Positions 1 to 8,321 of a stretch of 39,983 nt of DNA are shown here, piece by piece. Made by a program: the position numbers and the translations under genes. The stretch is taken from assembly GCA_018396615.1 (NCBI GenBank), contig JAGTQT010000008.1, forward strand, positions 1 to 39,983. Reading direction: 5' to 3'. Below the pieces are notes generated by a model. That model was not told the DNA's origin. It did not search any database and was given only the letters and a program-made list of their open reading frames with translations. Within the stretch, counting starts at the first letter, position 1. Every line of letters starts with the position of its first letter. Origin of the DNA: Candidatus Bathyarchaeota archaeon (GTDB lineage Archaea > Thermoproteota > Bathyarchaeia > Bathyarchaeales > Bathycorpusculaceae).

Positions 1-76
1 AGGCGTCTTTAATCTGCTCTTTGGTGGCATCTCGTGGAACGCCGAGAACCTCGTAGTAGTCTCTTTTGGCCCCCAT
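1..76 (-). CDS. dnaJ: DnaJ co-chaperone, N-terminal start only (runs off the window)
   Basis: The minus strand reads from an ATG at 76 as MGAKRDYYEVLGVPRDATKE followed by QIKDA, which is the opening of a J domain (DYYEVLGV, then A-T-x-E-x-I-K). Only 25 codons are in the window; the HPD motif and any zinc-finger region lie outside. DnaJ stimulates the ATPase of DnaK and delivers unfolded clients to it. It lies 55 bases downstream of the dnaK stop on the same strand, so grpE-dnaK-dnaJ is probably one transcript. Family call is firm; full length and domain type cannot be seen. Confidence 0.9.
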   Translation of the reverse strand, partial: MGAKRDYYEVLGVPRDATKEQIKDA

Positions 77-131
77 TTTTATATCATCAGTTCACTTTTT
101 TACATTGCCTTAGAAGACAGCGTGATGTTAA

Positions 132-1994
132 CTATTTTACCTTGTAGTCTTCAGAGTCAACCACTTTTCCGCTACTTGGAGGTTGCTGTCCTCCGCCGGC
201 TTGCTCCTTTTGCTTTGCATAATCCGCGGCAGCTTGCTGGTAAACGGCGGTTCCGACTTCCTGAAGGATTTTTGTAAGTTCATCCGATTTTGTTTTTATC
301 TTGTCCAAATCGTTGCTGGCTAATGCGTCTTTTAAGGCGGAAACGCTTGAGTCTATTTTGGTTTTGTGTTCTTGAGTGAGTTTGTCTCCCAAGTCTTTCT
401 TGGTTTTCTCCGCAGTGTATATGAGGTTGTCAGCGTTGTTTCTAAGCTCAGCCTCTTCACGTTTCTTCCTATCCTGTTCAGCGAACTGCTCGGCTTCCTT
501 GATCATTCTCTCTTTTTCCTCTTTAGACAGTTTCGTAGAGGCGGTTATCGTAATCTTTGCCTCCTTGCCTGTGCCCAGATCTTTAGCAGTTACGTTGAGT
601 ATACCGTTAGCGTCTATGTCGAAGGTTACCTCTATCTGTGGAACCCCTCGGGGCGCAGGTGGAATTCCTTCAAGGTTGAACATTCCTAGAGAAACGTTGT
701 CTGGAGCCATGGGGCGCTCTCCTTGAAGCACGTGGATTGTGACGGCTGTTTGAAAGTCTGCGGCTGTCGTGAAGATTTGGCTTCTTTTTGTGGGAATCGT
801 GGTGTTTCGCTCAATGACCTTAGTAAAGATATGCCCTAAGGTCTCTACTCCAAGAGAGAGCGGCGTGACGTCGAGCAGCAGTAGGTCTTTGACTTCGCCT
901 GTGATGACGGCTGCCTGTATGGCTGCGCCTATCGCTACACATTCCATAGGGTCTACGCCTCTCTCCACGGGTTTGCCGAGAATCCGCTCTACAAACCTCT
1001 GCACATAGGGCATTCTTGTCATGCCGCCTATGAGGATTATTTTATCTATATCCTTCGGTGTCAGTTTTGCATCCTCAAGAGCTTTAATGATCGTGCGCTC
1101 TGTCTTCTGAATTATCGGCTCAACAAGTGACTCCAGTTTAGCTCGGGTCAATGTAAGATGTAGGTGCTTTGGTCCAGAAGAGTCTGAGTATATGAACGGT
1201 AAATCAATGTCTGTTGTCAAAAGGGTTGACAGCTCTATCTTCGCCTTTTCAGCAGCCTCTTTCAGCCGCGTCATGGCAGCCTTGTCGCCTGTCAAGTCAA
1301 TGCTCGTCTGCCTCTTAAACTCCTCAACTACGTAGTCCATAATTGCTTTGTCTACGTCGGTTCCGCCGATCTGCGTATCTCCACTTGTGGACAGTACTTG
1401 GAAAACCCCTTTTCCAAAGTCCATCACGGTAACGTCATGTGTGCCGCCGCCGAAGCTGAAGACTAGGATTTTCATTTCCTTTTCAAGTTTGTCAACGCCA
1501 TAAGCAAGGCATGCGGCCGTAGGCTCGTTAATGATTCTCATCACTTCGAAGCCTGCGATTTCGCCAGCGTCTTTTGTGGCTTGGCGCTGATTGTCATTGA
1601 AATGCGCTGGAACGGTTATCACTGCCTTCTTTATTGAAGTGCCCAGATATGTTTCTGCGTCTTTCTTGATCTTCTGGAGTATGAAAGCGGAAATCTGCTG
1701 TGGAGTGTACTGCTTGCCGCCTATGTTCACAGTGTAGTCTGTGCCCATCTTCCTTTTTATCTCGAATACTGTTCCTTCAGGGTTAGCGGTCGCCTGCCTT
1801 TTTGCAGGTTCACCGACCAAAAGTGTTCCATCTTTGGTAAAAGCCACGACCGAAGGAAACATCTTCCCTGCCATAGTAGGTCCTTCCGCGCTTGGAATAA
1901 CTGTTGCGCGGCCTCCTTCAAAGATCGCGGCTGCAGAATTGGTTGTACCTAAATCTATACCTAAGACTTTTTCACCAGCTCCAACCTTACTCAT
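132..1994 (-). CDS. dnaK: Hsp70 chaperone DnaK
   Basis: ATP-dependent cytosolic chaperone of 620 residues, normal for DnaK. The nucleotide-binding domain covers about residues 1-385: phosphate 1 loop GIDLGTTNS near 12-20, the lysine in [23 protein letters not shown], and INEPTAA. The linker region is [12 protein letters not shown], followed by a beta-sandwich substrate domain and a helical lid. The C-terminus [10 protein letters not shown] resembles the usual DnaK tail. The phosphate 2 motif is odd: the usual DLGGGTFDV/DFGGGTLDV reads SFGGGTHDV, so the conserved Asp (Asp199 in bovine Hsc70 numbering) is Ser180 here (codon AGC, 1455-1457). The gene overlaps grpE by four bases and precedes dnaJ. 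Identity is certain; full ATPase activity is not. Confidence 0.97.
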   Translation of the reverse strand: MSKVGAGEKVLGIDLGTTNSAAAIFEGGRATVIPSAEGPTMAGKMFPSVVAFTKDGTLLVGEPAKRQATANPEGTVFEIKRKMGTDYTVNIGGKQYTPQQISAFILQKIKKDAETYLGTSIKKAVITVPAHFNDNQRQATKDAGEIAGFEVMRIINEPTAACLAYGVDKLEKEMKILVFSFGGGTHDVTVMDFGKGVFQVLSTSGDTQIGGTDVDKAIMDYVVEEFKRQTSIDLTGDKAAMTRLKEAAEKAKIELSTLLTTDIDLPFIYSDSSGPKHLHLTLTRAKLESLVEPIIQKTERTIIKALEDAKLTPKDIDKIILIGGMTRMPYVQRFVERILGKPVERGVDPMECVAIGAAIQAAVITGEVKDLLLLDVTPLSLGVETLGHIFTKVIERNTTIPTKRSQIFTTAADFQTAVTIHVLQGERPMAPDNVSLGMFNLEGIPPAPRGVPQIEVTFDIDANGILNVTAKDLGTGKEAKITITASTKLSKEEKERMIKEAEQFAEQDRKKREEAELRNNADNLIYTAEKTKKDLGDKLTQEHKTKIDSSVSALKDALASNDLDKIKTKSDELTKILQEVGTAVYQQAAADYAKQKEQAGGGQQPPSSGKVVDSEDYKVK

Positions 1995-2506
1995 GCATTT
2001 TCACCTCTTTCTTCAGTTTTTGATGTAGATCCCACTGCAATCTTGACGATGCTCGGTCTAATCACTTTTTCTTTCATGATATAACCTTTCCTTATCTCCT
2101 CGATGACCGTGCATTCCTTAATCCCCTCTTTCTCCACTCTGCCGATAGCGCTGTGCCGTGTAGGATCGAAGGGCTTGTCTAAACAGTCTATTGGAAATAC
2201 GCCTTCAGCCTCAAGTATCTTCTTAAGCTTCTGAAGAGTCATCTCGACACCTTGAACTATAGGATTCGTAGAGCCAGATGAATGAGCGGAGGCTACAGCA
2301 AGCTCTAGTTCGTCAACGATCTCTAAGAGCTTTATGACTATGCGCTCAGCACAGTATTTTTTGGTTTCTTCAAGGTGGCGGTCAACTCTTTTTTTGAAGT
2401 TTTCAAAGTCTGCTTGAAGATATTTGAGCTTAGTCACATATTCTTCTGAACGTTTTTTTTCCAGTTCAAGAGCTTCTTCCAGCAGTGCAAGCTGTTCTTC
2501 AGTCAT
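1991..2506 (-). CDS. grpE: Nucleotide exchange factor GrpE
   Basis: 171 residues. The first 60 or so are charged and heptad-like ([20 protein letters not shown]), matching the long dimerising helix of GrpE. They are followed by the conserved VDELELA and [18 protein letters not shown] segments. The C-terminal beta domain contains [10 protein letters not shown] and [19 protein letters not shown], which contacts DnaK. GrpE ejects ADP from DnaK to reset the folding cycle. The ATG at 2506 follows an AAGGAG ribosome-binding site after a short leader, and the stop overlaps the dnaK start (ATGA), implying coupled translation. It is the first gene of the chaperone operon. Confidence 0.96.
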   Translation of the reverse strand: MTEEQLALLEEALELEKKRSEEYVTKLKYLQADFENFKKRVDRHLEETKKYCAERIVIKLLEIVDELELAVASAHSSGSTNPIVQGVEMTLQKLKKILEAEGVFPIDCLDKPFDPTRHSAIGRVEKEGIKECTVIEEIRKGYIMKEKVIRPSIVKIAVGSTSKTEERGENA

Positions 2507-2555
2507 CGGACTTTTCTCCTTGTGGGATTCTACAATTTTCTAGCGTATCAAGAGG

Positions 2556-2567
2556 AAAAATATATAC
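2556..2567 (-). promoter_or_regulatory. TATA-box promoter of grpE-dnaK-dnaJ
   Basis: Read on the minus strand, an A/T-only TATA element (GTATATATTTTT) lies about 50-60 bases before the grpE ATG. A start site about 25 bases downstream would leave a leader of roughly 25-30 bases containing AAGGAG. I see no bacterial CIRCE-type inverted repeat, as expected for archaeal heat-shock control. Confidence 0.5.
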
Positions 2568-2643
2568 TTCACTCTGATTGCAGCATTGACATAGATATTC
2601 AAAAATACAAAAGAAAGTGGGGAAGAAAGAAGGCCCTACCTTT

Positions 2644-3027
2644 CTACTTCTCTTTGGTCATGGCAAAGACAGATTTGATCGCGTTTATCACAGCTGCTGG
2701 AGCTGCAAAGGCAACGATATAGTGTAAGATATAGGTAGCCCACTCGTAGAGAAGCTCGTGAATTGTGATCAACGGGTACCACACATTGGCGCTGGCTGCA
2801 ACTATAAGGGCTATCGTTGCTACTAGGAAGGGCATTATTTCTTTCGCAGTAATGCTTATGAACCCTATTATTATACCGAGAACCAGCAGTATCAGTGTAA
2901 CGTAGGAATCTGTGTTATCAGTATTTGGGTCATTAGCGTAGTCCATGTAGCCGACGACGAGTCCCATTATGATTGCTAGGAAAACGAAGGCGATAAACGC
3001 GTAGCGTGCAATCTGTTCCATATTCAT
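2644..3027 (-). CDS. Small four-helix membrane protein, unknown function
   Basis: 127 residues with about four hydrophobic segments: residues 8-27, 43-62, 65-85 and 96-118. A short acidic/Asn-rich loop (YANDPNTDNTD) follows the first helix. There is no signal peptide, cysteine pair or catalytic motif, and I do not recognise the family. A TATA-like element (TTTATAACATAT, minus strand, near 3060-3075) lies about 40 bases upstream of the start, and no clear Shine-Dalgarno is present. A second in-frame ATG six bases downstream (MNMEQ) is an equally possible start. The gene is transcribed towards grpE but has its own promoter and a 137-base gap, so a link to the chaperones is not implied. Confidence 0.7.
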   Translation of the reverse strand: MNMEQIARYAFIAFVFLAIIMGLVVGYMDYANDPNTDNTDSYVTLILLVLGIIIGFISITAKEIMPFLVATIALIVAASANVWYPLITIHELLYEWATYILHYIVAFAAPAAVINAIKSVFAMTKEK

Positions 3028-3195
3028 TTTTCATTCACAAGTCTCTGGTATCATCGCTTATATGTTATAAATTTTGTGCTTGAAAACCGCCGCGATTGAC
3101 TGTTTTCTTATTCCTTTTTGGCGGAAACTCCAAATAATGCCATATTTTGAAGTTTTGCCTTAGAAAAAATGAAGATGAGTCAGAAAGTTTTTTAG

Positions 3196-3229
3196 TTGCC
3201 ACCTAAAAACTTGTAGAACTAAGTGGCAA
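3196..3229. promoter_or_regulatory. Inverted repeat directly before an ABC exporter operon
   Basis: Perfect 7-base arms TTGCCAC (3196-3202) and GTGGCAA (3223-3229) are separated by 20 bases. The right arm ends four bases before the ATG at 3233, where the leader or transcription start would be. It could be an operator or a leader hairpin. The arms are short, so chance is possible. Confidence 0.3.
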
Positions 3230-3232
3230 AAA

Positions 3233-3964
3233 ATGATAACTGCAGTTGAAGCAACAGAATTGATAAAAGTTTTCGGCAACATAAAAGCTCTAGACGGCCT
3301 AAACCTAAAAATAAATGCGGGCGAGATCTTTGGAATCATCGGTCCTAATGGTGCTGGAAAAACAACTTGCCTACGAGTTATTTCAACATTGCTGTTGCCA
3401 ACATCTGGCTCCGTTAAAGTCTTCGGTTTAGATGTGGCGGCTGACGCTGCAGAAGTTCGCAAAATCATAACCTACCTCCCTGAAGAAGCTGGAGCCTATC
3501 GAAATCTTTCAGGCTGGGAATACTTGCAGTTTATGGCGAGCTTCGGCGCGCGAAATAAAGAAGAAAAACGTGTGGCTGTTCAGGAGGCAGCAGAAATCTG
3601 CGGTTTAGGCGACAGACTCAGGGATAAGGTTAAAACATACAGCAAAGGAATGAAGAGGCGCCTTCTTATAGCAAGGGCGTTGATGCCTAAACCAAGATTG
3701 GCAATACTTGATGAGCCAACTGGGGGATTGGATGTTCTGCATTCTTATCACATCAGAGGGATAATCAAAAGATATGCGAAGGATCGAGGCGCGACAGTTC
3801 TGCTCTCAAGCCACAACATGCTTGAGGTTGAGCACCTGTGCGATAGAGTTGCCCTAGTGAACAAGGGAAAAGTTGTTGCAGAAGGAAAGCCGGTGGAACT
3901 TAGAGATAGGTATGGAAGTGTAAATCTAGAAGACGTGTTTGCTAAGGTGGTTGGACTTGCTTAA
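3233..3964 (+). CDS. ABC-2 type transporter ATP-binding protein (NatA/CcmA-like)
   Basis: 243-residue ATPase with the full ABC motif set: Walker A GPNGAGKTT (about 38-46), a Q-loop region near LPEEAGAYRNLSG, signature YSKGMKRRL (about 138-146) in the YSKGM form of the NatA/CcmA subfamily, Walker B LAILDEPTGGLD and switch histidine LLSSHNM. It would energise export by the permease encoded immediately downstream. The ATG at 3233 is preceded by the GTGGCAA arm of an inverted repeat rather than a clear Shine-Dalgarno. The last codons overlap the permease start. The transported substrate cannot be told from sequence. Confidence 0.93.
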   Translation: MITAVEATELIKVFGNIKALDGLNLKINAGEIFGIIGPNGAGKTTCLRVISTLLLPTSGSVKVFGLDVAADAAEVRKIITYLPEEAGAYRNLSGWEYLQFMASFGARNKEEKRVAVQEAAEICGLGDRLRDKVKTYSKGMKRRLLIARALMPKPRLAILDEPTGGLDVLHSYHIRGIIKRYAKDRGATVLLSSHNMLEVEHLCDRVALVNKGKVVAEGKPVELRDRYGSVNLEDVFAKVVGLA

Positions 3965-5246
3965 AGGGTTCGGAACGGTATTAGCTAAAGAGCTTAGAGA
4001 GCTTGTTAGAGATCCGAAAATACTTCTGGGAATGATAATTGTACCGCTGATAATGTTTCCAGTCTTGGGCAGCATAATGAACTTCTCAATCCAGTCAGCA
4101 GCAGAGCAGGCAAAAAAAGCCTCAGCACTTGTCATAGACAGAGACGGAGGTGTCTACGCAATTGCTTTTATGGAAAGCTTGAAAGCCAACGGTGTAAAAA
4201 CCTACAATCTCACCAATGTAAACCCGGAAGAAGCAGTAAACAGCGGCTTGCTGTCAGAATACAATACCACGCAGATAATCGAGATTCCAAATGGATTTAG
4301 CGAGAACATAAGCCGCCATCTTGCAGGAGAAACAAATGTTACCACATACGTAAAGCTCTACAGCGTTTTTTCTGGAAGTGGTATCGTTGAGGATGTAGGT
4401 TCATCTTTGATTGATCTTCTGGTTGAGAGACTTAACAGGCAGTATGCTCCTGACATTATGGGAACTAGAAAGGCATCGATAATTAAAGGGCAGATCTACG
4501 AAAATGTGGATCCGCGTACGTTAAGTGGCTTAATGATTTCGCAGGCAATTGCGATGCCGATTACAATAATGATTTTGCTGACTTACTCTATGCAGATTGC
4601 TGCGACATCTGTCGCGATGGAGAAGGAAGAAAAAACTCTTGAAACCCTTTTAACTTTGCCTATGGATCGCTTCGCAATCTTGATGGGCAAGCTTTCAGGT
4701 TCAATTCTTGTCGCAGGCATAGGCGCTTTGGCATACATGGTTGGCTTTAACTACTATATGGGCTCGTTCGCAAGTTTTTCAGCAGTCTCAGGCTTAGATC
4801 TGGCATCTGTGGGGCTCGCGCCATCACTGCTTGGTTATCTTCTGCTAGGAATCTCTTTATTCGTCACTTTGCTTTCTGCACTTGCCTTGGCGGTAATTCT
4901 TTCAGCCTTTGCCGAAGACGTGCGTAGCGCTCAATCCATGGTCGGCTACATTTACCCATTCCTATTCGTGCCCTCGCTGGCGCTCATGTACGTGGACATA
5001 AACATGTTGCCCTTAGCAGCAAGAATTGCTCTCTACGCCATCCCGTACACGCATCCAATTATCGCGTCCAAATCTGTTACCATGGGAGACAACTTGACAG
5101 CAGCGCTAGGCATAGTCTACGTTGCCGTTTTCACGTTGGTAATAATGTATGTGGCATCGAGACTTTTCGCAACCGAGAAAATCTTGACAATCAAACTGAA
5201 GTTCAAAGGCTTCAGAAAACGTGAAAAGAGTGTTGCGGCTGAGTAA
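3957..5246 (+). CDS. ABC-2 type transporter permease (NatB-like)
   Basis: Membrane partner of the preceding ATPase. An N-terminal amphipathic segment (KELRELVRDPK) leads into TM1 (IVPLIMFPVLGSIM). A large extracytoplasmic domain of about 150-170 residues follows, then five or six hydrophobic segments in the C-terminal half, the NatB/ABC2_membrane_3 layout. The conserved EKEEKTLETLLTLPM cytoplasmic helix is present. I place the start at TTG 3957, because AAGGTGG (3944-3950) sits six bases before it; TTG 3939 is in frame but has no ribosome-binding site. This gives 429 residues and an 8-base overlap with the ATPase gene, consistent with translational coupling. Sodium or drug export is possible but unproven. 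Confidence 0.9.
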   Translation: MLKGFGTVLAKELRELVRDPKILLGMIIVPLIMFPVLGSIMNFSIQSAAEQAKKASALVIDRDGGVYAIAFMESLKANGVKTYNLTNVNPEEAVNSGLLSEYNTTQIIEIPNGFSENISRHLAGETNVTTYVKLYSVFSGSGIVEDVGSSLIDLLVERLNRQYAPDIMGTRKASIIKGQIYENVDPRTLSGLMISQAIAMPITIMILLTYSMQIAATSVAMEKEEKTLETLLTLPMDRFAILMGKLSGSILVAGIGALAYMVGFNYYMGSFASFSAVSGLDLASVGLAPSLLGYLLLGISLFVTLLSALALAVILSAFAEDVRSAQSMVGYIYPFLFVPSLALMYVDINMLPLAARIALYAIPYTHPIIASKSVTMGDNLTAALGIVYVAVFTLVIMYVASRLFATEKILTIKLKFKGFRKREKSVAAE

Positions 5247-5291
5247 GGTTTTTCCATTTCGCAGAGAAAACAGTGCTTATGGTGCTTGCAC

Positions 5292-6395
5292 ATGGGAATA
5301 CAGCAGATCGAAGTTTACACGGCTGCGATGCGGTATGAGGAGCCATTCACGATCGCTGCTGGAACAAGCACAAAAACATGCAACGTCATAGTGAGAGTTC
5401 TCACGGACTACGAGATCTACGGCTGGGGCGAAGCCTCACCTTCAAAAAGGGTAACAGGCGAAACCACAGAAACAGTCATCGAGGCGCTTGACAAAATATG
5501 CCCGAAGCTCATCGGCAAATGCCCCCTTAGGATAGAAAGCGACGTAGAAATCATGGATCAGGTTATTAGCGGAAATCCTGCTGCGAAGGCGGCGATCGAC
5601 ATAGCGTTACATGATGTTTTAGGAAAGACAGCACGCAAGCCCCTCTTCAGAATCCTAGGAGGCTACCGCACAGAAGTTCTAACGGACATAACTCTTGGAA
5701 TAAAGTCTCCGAAAGAAATGGCTCAAAACGCAAAGAAAGCGTTGGACAAAGGGTTCAAAGCACTAAAAATCAAGGTTGGAGTCGACGTTGACGAAGATGT
5801 TGAGAGAATTCGACTTGTCCGCGAAGTAGCAGGCAACGACATTCAACTAAGAGTTGACGCCAACCAAGGCTGGACGCCGAAACAAGCCATGGAAGCCCTA
5901 AACAAAATAAGCAGATACAACATCCAATTAGCCGAGCAACCTGTCCCCAGCGAAGACATTGAAGGATTAAAAAACGTCAAAAAGAACTCGCCGGTTCCCA
6001 TTATGGCTGATGAGAGCGTGCACACGCCAGCAGATGCTCTTCGCCTTGTACGTGAAGGCGCAGTGGATATGATGAACATTAAGCTTATGAAATGTGGGGG
6101 CATATTGAAAGCTAAAAAAATTGCGGCAGTAGCAGAAGCCGCGGGCATGCCATGCATGATTGGATGCATGAGCGAGTCATCAATAGGAATTGCAGCAGCA
6201 ACGCACCTTGCTGGCGCAGTTAAAAACATCCAGTATGCGGATCTAGACTCTGACATCCTTCTAAAAGACAAAATTACCACAGAAGGCGGAGTTCCCCTAG
6301 TGAATTCTGTTAGAAAATTCACAAATGGACATGGTCTGGGAATAGAGACTGTTGACACTGAATTTCTTGGAAAACCGCTTAGAATATACAAGTAG
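5292..6395 (+). CDS. Enolase-superfamily dipeptide epimerase (L-Ala-D/L-Glu epimerase-like)
   Basis: 367-residue muconate-lactonizing-enzyme subgroup protein. From ATG 5292, the catalytic KIK is at 159-161, metal ligands Asp189 (DANQGW), Glu215 (AEQPV) and Asp240 (MADES), and the second catalytic Lys at 264 (NIKLMK). A DLD motif at 317-319 is the DxD that binds the substrate alpha-amino group in dipeptide epimerases and separates them from other subgroup members. The reaction would be epimerisation at the second residue of a dipeptide; the natural substrate is unknown. GGTG (5281-5284) is placed for ATG 5292, not for the in-frame TTG 5286. It follows the ABC exporter by 45 bases. Confidence 0.85.
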   Translation: MGIQQIEVYTAAMRYEEPFTIAAGTSTKTCNVIVRVLTDYEIYGWGEASPSKRVTGETTETVIEALDKICPKLIGKCPLRIESDVEIMDQVISGNPAAKAAIDIALHDVLGKTARKPLFRILGGYRTEVLTDITLGIKSPKEMAQNAKKALDKGFKALKIKVGVDVDEDVERIRLVREVAGNDIQLRVDANQGWTPKQAMEALNKISRYNIQLAEQPVPSEDIEGLKNVKKNSPVPIMADESVHTPADALRLVREGAVDMMNIKLMKCGGILKAKKIAAVAEAAGMPCMIGCMSESSIGIAAATHLAGAVKNIQYADLDSDILLKDKITTEGGVPLVNSVRKFTNGHGLGIETVDTEFLGKPLRIYK

Positions 6396-6444
6396 ATGCA
6401 TTCATTCAGATATTAGCTAAAAACCGCTAGGATTAGCTGTGTAA

Positions 6445-6476
6445 GCTGTTTTTGCTTTCATGCTTTTCAAAACAGC
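6445..6476. promoter_or_regulatory. Inverted repeat between the epimerase and FBPase genes
   Basis: Perfect 8-base arms GCTGTTTT (6445-6452) and AAAACAGC (6469-6476) flank a 16-base spacer. The repeat lies 50 bases after the epimerase stop and 75 before the FBPase ATG. It could be a transcript-end hairpin or an upstream operator. The rest of the 155-base gap holds only GAGGTG, which serves as the FBPase ribosome-binding site. Confidence 0.3.
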
Positions 6477-6550
6477 ACGAACGATTTCACAAGCGCCAAC
6501 GGAAAAGCCTTTAGGATGAAACAAAGAGACTACGACTGAGGTGCAGATAA

Positions 6551-7537
6551 ATGGTTTCTCTTAGAGCTTTAGCACCTTCGCTTACTAGAATAACCATCGC
6601 AGGTGCCGTCGGAGCAGCACTTCACATAGGCCAAGGTAGCCCAGATTTAGTTGATGCCAAAGCAGTAGAATTTTCACGTGCCGCGTTGGCGCAAACAGAC
6701 ATCGAAGGAGAAGTGATCGCGTGCGAAGGCCCTAAAGATAATGCTCCTGCTTTCCAGCGTAGAGAAAAAGTAGGAACAGGGAAAGGACCAAAACTTGAGT
6801 TCGTCATAGACCCCGTTGACGGCACAACCGCCGCTTCCAAAGGCAGAAAAGACGCTATCTCTGCACTGGCGTGCGCGCCAACCGGCTGCTTCCAAGTGTT
6901 GCCTGACGATGGCTACTACTTTAAGGTGGCAACAGACGCACATTCCATAGGAAAAATCTCTCTCGAAATGCCTGTTGAAGAGATCGTTCGCACAGTAGCT
7001 CGGGAAAAAAAGCTACCACTCGAGAACTTCACGGTTATAATGCTTGAACGTGACAGGCACATAAGCATCCTAAAAACTCTTAGACAACTGGGCGTAAGAA
7101 TAATCCTAATCCCTGACGGAGACATCGCCGCCGCAGTTGCCACATGCATTCCCAGCTCAGGTGTCGACCTTCTCGTTGGAGCAGGCGCTGGTCCAGAAGC
7201 CACAATCGCAGCGACTGCTGTCAAATGTTTAGGAGGAACCATGCTTGTGAAAGTCTGGAAGGATCAAAGGGATGACGCAAAACGGCTAGATAGACTGAAG
7301 GCTGAAGGTGTGGACGTGGAAAAAACCTATAGGGAAGACGAACTTGCCAAGGGAAATGAGCTTGTTTTTGCAGCTTCAGGCGTCACTAAAGGTGAACTAC
7401 TTGACGGCGTGCGTTTCATCCCCGACGGGGCAATAGTAAACTCGATCTGCATGAGGCTGCCAAGTGGAACGGTTGAGAGATCTGAAACTATATTGAGGTT
7501 CAAGGGACACCCAGTTTACAGAAGATTCATAACATAA
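6551..7537 (+). CDS. glpX: Class II fructose-1,6-bisphosphatase (GlpX)
   Basis: 328 residues, the normal GlpX length. It shows the family landmarks: EGEVIACEGPKDNAPAF (52-68, acidic metal ligands), EKVGTGKGPK, the Li-sensitive-phosphatase motif DPVDGTT at 87-93, and GAGAGPEATIAATAVKCLGG (the GxGxPEG-like sugar-phosphate segment). It hydrolyses fructose 1,6-bisphosphate to fructose 6-phosphate in gluconeogenesis; some relatives also act on sedoheptulose 1,7-bisphosphate. Most archaea use the unrelated bifunctional FBP aldolase/phosphatase, so a bacterial-type enzyme is notable. The ATG at 6551 follows GAGGTG. It is a single gene upstream of a possible regulator. Confidence 0.92.
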   Translation: MVSLRALAPSLTRITIAGAVGAALHIGQGSPDLVDAKAVEFSRAALAQTDIEGEVIACEGPKDNAPAFQRREKVGTGKGPKLEFVIDPVDGTTAASKGRKDAISALACAPTGCFQVLPDDGYYFKVATDAHSIGKISLEMPVEEIVRTVAREKKLPLENFTVIMLERDRHISILKTLRQLGVRIILIPDGDIAAAVATCIPSSGVDLLVGAGAGPEATIAATAVKCLGGTMLVKVWKDQRDDAKRLDRLKAEGVDVEKTYREDELAKGNELVFAASGVTKGELLDGVRFIPDGAIVNSICMRLPSGTVERSETILRFKGHPVYRRFIT

Positions 7538-7591
7538 ATCCTGCCTAACGATAATTTTGAACAGGCAAATACTTTGGTGGATCGTTTACCA

Positions 7592-7614
7592 GCTAAAAAT
7601 AATGGTTTTTTAGC
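7592..7614. promoter_or_regulatory. Palindrome upstream of the Lrp/AsnC-like regulator (candidate operator)
   Basis: Perfect 8-base arms GCTAAAAA (7592-7599) and TTTTTAGC (7607-7614) flank a 7-base loop. An A/T-rich TATA-like stretch (CAATAAAAG) follows directly, about 35 bases before the regulator's ATG. AT-rich palindromes beside the TATA box are typical binding sites for Lrp-family proteins, so autoregulation is plausible. It could instead be the transcript end of glpX. Confidence 0.35.
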
Positions 7615-7656
7615 AAACAATAAAAGCCTAGAAAAAGAAATAGTATCTGATCCAGA

Positions 7657-8160
7657 ATGAAGAAGCTTGATGCAATAGACTACGCACTTCTATGGGAGTT
7701 GACTACGGACTGCCGCAAGAGTGACAGACAGATTGCCAAGGCATTGAAGATCTCTCAGCCTACAGTTACACGAAGAAGAGCCAAAATTGAGGAGTTCATC
7801 GATGGCTATACGTCGATACCCAAGTTCGCAAGAATCGGATTTGAAATCGTTGTATTCACCTTCTTTAAAAGTAAAACTAAGTATGAGAAACCTGAGGAAA
7901 GAGAAAAATCTACAGCTAGAACTGTTGATTGGCTTATGCGCCAACCTAATGTCATTTTTGCCATCTGTGGACAGGGAATGGGATGGGATGGTATATGCAT
8001 CTCCTTTCACAAAAGCTACTCCGACTTTGCACGCTTCGCGAGAAGACATGAAAGCGAACTCTCAGAGCTTATAAGCGAAAGCCAGAGTTTCATTGCAGAC
8101 ATAAGTCCTGAAACCGTGCTAAAGCCATTCCATTTCAAGTATCTGGCTAAAGTCGAGTAG
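7657..8160 (+). CDS. Lrp/AsnC-like winged-helix transcriptional regulator
   Basis: 167 residues. The first 50 form an AsnC-type helix-turn-helix: LDAIDYALLWELTTDCRKS, then DRQIAKALKISQPTVTRRRA with the recognition helix SQPTVTRRRAKIE. The remaining 110 residues are an alpha/beta region that would correspond to the ligand-binding/dimerisation half, but it is divergent from a standard RAM domain and the effector is not predictable. The ATG at 7657 lies in an A-rich leader without a strong Shine-Dalgarno, about 40 bases after a palindrome that may be its own operator. It is a stand-alone gene between glpX and aEF-2. Confidence 0.75.
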   Translation: MKKLDAIDYALLWELTTDCRKSDRQIAKALKISQPTVTRRRAKIEEFIDGYTSIPKFARIGFEIVVFTFFKSKTKYEKPEEREKSTARTVDWLMRQPNVIFAICGQGMGWDGICISFHKSYSDFARFARRHESELSELISESQSFIADISPETVLKPFHFKYLAKVE

Positions 8161-8257
8161 AGAGCACTGCCTAGGCGCTGGTTATTTCTCTATCAAATTA
8201 CAGTGCACGGAATGACAAAAGGTTAATAGGTCACATTTTTCACTTCCATGTAGCTCA

Positions 8258-8266
8258 TATTTAAAA
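8258..8266 (+). promoter_or_regulatory. TATA-box promoter of aEF-2
   Basis: TATTTAAAA lies about 60 bases before the aEF-2 ATG, which gives a predicted start near 8287 and a leader of about 35 bases with AAGG before the ATG. The rest of the 161-base gap after the regulator holds nothing I can name beyond a weak 6-base inverted repeat (GCACTG 8163-8168, CAGTGC 8201-8206). Confidence 0.45.
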
Positions 8267-8321
8267 GCTTGCAAGAAACGCAAGATCAGAATAAGAGCAA
8301 AATCACAAAGAAGGTTTAACC

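Noticed and set aside
2507..2640. Bacterial CIRCE-type heat-shock operator before grpE
   Set aside because: No 9-base inverted repeat of that type is present; only a TATA box and ribosome-binding site are seen.
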